DNA of 8,853 bases from an uncultured Lachnospiraceae bacterium (GTDB taxonomy: Bacteria > Bacillota > Clostridia > Lachnospirales > Lachnospiraceae): positions 13,378 to 22,230 of the forward strand of contig CAJTLD010000017.1 of assembly GCA_910577065.1 (NCBI GenBank), in the 5' to 3' direction. The translations under genes were made by a program, and so were the position numbers. The notes under the pieces are model-generated. The model ran no database searches and had not been told where the DNA came from. It saw only the letters and a program-made list of their open reading frames with translations. How positions within the stretch are numbered: the stretch's first letter is position 1; each line of letters opens with the position of its first letter. Positions 6,003-8,853 of the stretch are shown piece by piece.

Positions 6003-6434
6003 TTACGGCAGGGCCGCCTTTTGCAGCGCGTTGTTGACCGCGTTCAAAACAACCATTGACGTATATTGGTTATCTTCACTGTAAGAAATATGTTCGGTTG
6101 ACTGCTTTTCAATGATTTGATCCGCCAGATTTTCCACAGCCGGCTGCATCAAAGGATACATCGTGGCCACGGTATCGTCCAAATTGACTAACGATATGGA
6201 ATTGATCTGGCTTTCGTCTACGACAACCTGCACGTCAATGGTGTTGTCATTGAATTGTATGGTAGAAGTATATACGCCGGCGACATATTTCATTGTTTCT
6301 GCGGTTTTGTCCTTCTGCTTGGGCAAAAACATAAAAATCAAAAGCAGAATCAGCAATATCCCAAGCCCCGCAAATATCAGCGTATATATCATCTCTTTCA
6401 TATGAAATACTACTATTTTTGTTTTATTGCTCAT
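6003..6434 (-). CDS. Membrane-anchored protein with a degenerate FMN-binding-like domain
   Basis: The 143-residue protein has a short cytosolic N-terminus, one membrane helix at about 15-37 ending in FLPKQK, and an exposed domain from about 50 to 141. By eye this domain follows the FMN-binding pattern (PF04205): a GVYTS start (53-57), a VQVVVDESQINSISL strand pair (68-82), then IIEKQS (107-112), YTS (124-126) and NAVNNALQKA (131-140). In true members the segment before YTS is SGAT, whose Thr or Ser receives covalent FMN from ApbE. Here it reads EDNQ (120-123), so flavinylation is not expected. The start at 6432-6434 is chosen because GGAGG lies 7 bases upstream. An ATG 17 codons earlier (6485) has no ribosome site. 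It lies 115 bases after the DUF4340 gene on the same strand and may be cotranscribed. There is no lipobox. The fold call is an inference and the role is unknown. Confidence 0.75.
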   Translation of the reverse strand: MSNKTKIVVFHMKEMIYTLIFAGLGILLILLLIFMFLPKQKDKTAETMKYVAGVYTSTIQFNDNTIDVQVVVDESQINSISLVNLDDTVATMYPLMQPAVENLADQIIEKQSTEHISYSEDNQYTSMVVLNAVNNALQKAALP

Positions 6435-6549
6435 CTTGATTCCTCCGCTTCCCCTGATACTTAATTGTATGCGCGGCCAAATCAATTATGACTGTATTTT
6501 CCCAAACCCGCTTCCGGGCCGTTTTACGCGCTGCGGCACGGGGACGGCG

Positions 6550-7128
6550 TCACTTGGTTTCGGTAACGTCCGCTTCTTCTGTTTCCGCCGACGTATCCTC
6601 CAAATCGGAAAGCTCTTTTTTAAATACCGACGGAAAACTGCCGGAAACCAGATACAGAGTTTCCTCCTCTCCTTTTGCCAGATAGTACTGCCCGGTCACC
6701 GTATTTTCCATGCCAATCCGAAGCGTAAGCGTCCCGTCCGCCGTTGTAACGGTAATCACATTCTGGGGCGAATCCAGCCCGTATTCGGAAAAACTTCCGG
6801 CGCCCTCCACAGTCTCTTCCGCCGTTAAAGAGACAAGCCCGTCTAACATGCTTTCCACCGAAGCCTGGTTTAGTTTCATCCCTTCCTCATTTTTGGAAAT
6901 CCATTCCTCCCCTTCTTTCACAAACTCAAGCGTATCATCCCCATTTTGATAAGAAAATGCTGATATGTCTTCTTTCTTTACGTCTGCAAGATACAATTTT
7001 TGAGCCTCTTTACGTTCGCTTTCTTTTTCCTGCTGCGTGCGGTTATACATCCGCATACCGCCGTACGCCGCCCCAAATACAACCAGCAGCGCAAGTACGG
7101 CAATCATCTGTTTTGCCTGTCTTTGCAT
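6550..7128 (-). CDS. DUF4340 domain protein of a Gld-type ABC transporter cluster
   Basis: The 192-residue protein begins with a basic end and one hydrophobic helix (about 8-24) that should anchor it with the rest outside the membrane. A charged linker (28-52) leads to a domain with DUF4340 features: a DISAFSY strand (54-60), YGLDSP (116-121), a beta-rich stretch ending RIGM (137-140), QYYLA (147-151) and LYLVSG (158-163). The tail after 173 is acidic and low in complexity. DUF4340 proteins commonly sit beside GldF/GldG-type ABC genes, as this one does, starting 12 bases after the stop of the permease/GldG gene. The ribosome site GGAGGG abuts that stop codon, so the two are almost certainly cotranscribed and possibly coupled. 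No enzymatic motif is seen. The biochemical role of DUF4340 is not established. Confidence 0.87.
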   Translation of the reverse strand: MQRQAKQMIAVLALLVVFGAAYGGMRMYNRTQQEKESERKEAQKLYLADVKKEDISAFSYQNGDDTLEFVKEGEEWISKNEEGMKLNQASVESMLDGLVSLTAEETVEGAGSFSEYGLDSPQNVITVTTADGTLTLRIGMENTVTGQYYLAKGEEETLYLVSGSFPSVFKKELSDLEDTSAETEEADVTETK

Positions 7129-7140
7129 AAGTTTGCCCTC

Positions 7141-8853
7141 CTATCGTTTTCTTCTCCGGATCCAAACCGTAACGCCTGTAGCTATAAGCAGCGCCGGAAA
7201 CGCTAAAATCATAGACAGCCCTATCAAACGCCCTGCAAACGCGGACACAGTAAGCTGTGTATTTTCATAGCTTTTTACCGGAATCACAACGGCCGGCGTT
7301 TCTCCCGTGCCGGCAAATACCGACAACAAATCCGAAAACATACCTAAATTGTGCCCGGAAACCATCTGATCCGCACTGTCTGTAAAAATTTGATATGAGC
7401 CAAATGCCGCCAGACGCCCTTTTACCTCCCCGTCCTCTGTTTTTTCTGCCGCCGCCGCAACGGTAAACGGCCCTTTGATATCGCCCTCTTCATACGAAAA
7501 CGTCTCGGCATGGCCTGCGTCTGTTTTGGAAACCGCCTGGCCGGAAGCAGTTAGAAGCGCCGTATACGTAATCTCTTCCCCGCTCTCAGGAAACGTAATT
7601 CCCTGTACAAAAGGAGCAAAAATATAATCGGAACCGACGGAAGCCGTGTAAGAAGACGAAGCCACTTCCGGCAGAAGATAAAACGGATTCTGGTAAAACC
7701 GGGACGTATCCCCTTCCGCTACAACGCCGTCCACCCATGCCATATCGTATTCCGCCAGAATGGACGAGAAATTTTTCATCTCTTCCTGCGCCTCATAATT
7801 GGCCGTCACAAGCACATTTCCCCCGCCCTTAAGATACGCGGTTACCTTCTTGACGTCGTCTTTTGAAAAATCAGAAGACGGCCCGTTGATAATTACAGCC
7901 TGCGCGTCTTTCGGCACTTCATCGGCATCTAACAGGTTCATGGATTTAAGCGTTACATTCGCTTTTTCAACGGCCTTGGTAAAATTGCCGGCCAGCGGCG
8001 TTTCCCCATGCCCGGTAATCTCATAAATGACAGGCATATTATCATTCGTCACGTACAAAATGGCGCTTGTAATCTGCCCTTCTCCGTCATAGCCCGTGGT
8101 CTTCTGGGAATACGTACTGTAATCCACTTCTGTTTCGTATAAATCATACGCGTCTATTACTTTGGATACATCCCCGCAAGTTACAATCAGCGTCCCAAGG
8201 CTGATATTTTCCTCCGTGTAGTCCCGGTAAAAATTCGGGTTGACCGCAGGATCCTTATACTCAACTTTTATATGAGACGAAGAATCTTCATAACGCTTCA
8301 ACGTTTCTGCCACCGTAGTATCCGCGCCATTTTCGGAAGTAATCGCATATATTGTCACATCTTTCTTTAGGTTTTTTAATAAAGTTTCCGTTTCTTCTGT
8401 CAGAGAATACAGCTTAGACGCCGTCATATCAAGTTCCATATACGTACTTGGCAGTTCTGCAACAAACAGGTTTACCACAACCGTAAGCGCAACCGCAGAA
8501 GCCGCATACCCGGCCGAAAATACGCCCAGCTTTAATTTGCGCGTGCTGACGGTAAAACGGCGTTTCTGAATGGACTGCGCCGTTAAAAACAAAAATAATG
8601 CGCTTACCGTCAAATAATAGATGATTCCCGTCACCGACAAACAACCGTCCAGAAAAGAAGAAAGCGGCGTAACCAGATCATAACAGCCAAATATTCTGGT
8701 CAGAAAATTACCCGATGCAGAAATTAGCCCCGTAATGCTTGGCATCATAAAGCCGAAAAATAAAAATACAAAGGTCAGGACAGCCGAAATGACCTGGCTT
8801 TCCGTCAAAGACGACACAAAAAGCCCAATCGCTATACACACAAGGCCGTAAAG
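7141..8853 (-). CDS. ABC-2 permease fused to GldG-type auxiliary domain, C-terminal 570 residues, partial
   Basis: The gene runs off the right edge, so its start is missing. The visible 570 residues open with the last membrane helices of an ABC-2 permease (about 1-95, including VSSLTESQVISAVLTF). Another helix follows (about 109-131), then a large exposed GldG/ABC_transp_aux region (about 135-535) and a final helix (about 542-563) ending in a basic IRRRKR tail. GldG-like marks are LDMTASKLYSLTEET (141-155), GQITSAI (259-265) and TGHGE (280-284). GldF and GldG are separate ABC transporter subunits in gliding Bacteroidetes. Here they are one chain, an arrangement I recall from Firmicutes annotated as Gldg family proteins. 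A GTG near 8841 is internal and not the true start, because the frame is open to the edge. The ATPase gene is expected just upstream, outside the window. The transported substrate is unknown. Confidence 0.9.
   Translation of the reverse strand, partial: LYGLVCIAIGLFVSSLTESQVISAVLTFVFLFFGFMMPSITGLISASGNFLTRIFGCYDLVTPLSSFLDGCLSVTGIIYYLTVSALFLFLTAQSIQKRRFTVSTRKLKLGVFSAGYAASAVALTVVVNLFVAELPSTYMELDMTASKLYSLTEETETLLKNLKKDVTIYAITSENGADTTVAETLKRYEDSSSHIKVEYKDPAVNPNFYRDYTEENISLGTLIVTCGDVSKVIDAYDLYETEVDYSTYSQKTTGYDGEGQITSAILYVTNDNMPVIYEITGHGETPLAGNFTKAVEKANVTLKSMNLLDADEVPKDAQAVIINGPSSDFSKDDVKKVTAYLKGGGNVLVTANYEAQEEMKNFSSILAEYDMAWVDGVVAEGDTSRFYQNPFYLLPEVASSSYTASVGSDYIFAPFVQGITFPESGEEITYTALLTASGQAVSKTDAGHAETFSYEEGDIKGPFTVAAAAEKTEDGEVKGRLAAFGSYQIFTDSADQMVSGHNLGMFSDLLSVFAGTGETPAVVIPVKSYENTQLTVSAFAGRLIGLSMILAFPALLIATGVTVWIRRRKR

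Noticed and set aside
6435..6485. Upstream ATG that would add 17 residues to the FMN-binding-like protein
   Set aside because: No ribosome site precedes it, whereas GGAGG is ideally placed before the ATG at 6434, and the extra residues would lengthen the segment before the membrane helix for no reason.
6507..6518. Small CCCG/CGGG hairpin between the DUF4340 gene and the 143-residue gene
   Set aside because: Only four firm base pairs and no proper T tract, so it is not a convincing terminator. The 115-base gap otherwise holds only a weak TACAAT -10-like box without a good -35.

Overview
The window looks like a stretch of a Gram-positive chromosome, most likely from a Clostridia or Lachnospiraceae gut-type Firmicute. 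This is inferred from strong AGGAGG-type ribosome binding sites, sigma-A promoters with TTGACA and TATAAT-like boxes, moderate GC, and a set of genes common in that group. No rRNA, tRNA, CRISPR array, insertion sequence or integrase is visible, and no stretch over 300 bases lacks a gene.

Layout, left to right. A minus-strand AMP-forming acyl-CoA ligase runs off the left edge (1-938). A divergent control region (939-1094) separates it from a plus-strand metal-dependent amidohydrolase (1095-1967). The 3' end of the amidohydrolase overlaps by 39 bp the tail of a minus-strand acylphosphatase gene, acyP (1929-2207). A strong promoter between acyP and the next gene drives a plus-strand MATE multidrug exporter (2304-3650). 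The MATE gene meets, tail to tail with a 4-bp overlap, a minus-strand GH13 enzyme of the amylosucrase type (3647-5542). Upstream of that, still on the minus strand, are two hairpins, the second a good intrinsic terminator (5584-5620). They follow a small one-helix membrane protein of 83 residues (5661-5912) that has its own near-consensus promoter. The right third is a minus-strand cluster: a 143-residue membrane-anchored protein with a degenerate FMN-binding-like domain (6003-6434), a DUF4340 protein (6550-7128), and a fused ABC-2 permease/GldG protein (7141-8853) that runs off the right edge.

How they fit together. The right cluster reads as a Gld-type ABC transporter module. The permease and the GldG auxiliary domain are on one chain and DUF4340 follows 12 bp later. 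The ATPase subunit is predicted just beyond position 8853. The FMN-binding-like protein may ride on the same transcript and lacks the residue normally flavinylated. The amylosucrase-like enzyme keeps every catalytic residue I can identify by comparison with Neisseria amylosucrase, but it sits directly behind a terminator with no convincing promoter of its own, so read-through or attenuation is possible. The left genes are separate small transcription units: a ligase and hydrolase pair that may share a control region, then housekeeping acylphosphatase and a drug exporter. I see no clear phage or defence system. The most unusual element is the Gld-like transporter with its degenerate FMN-binding companion.
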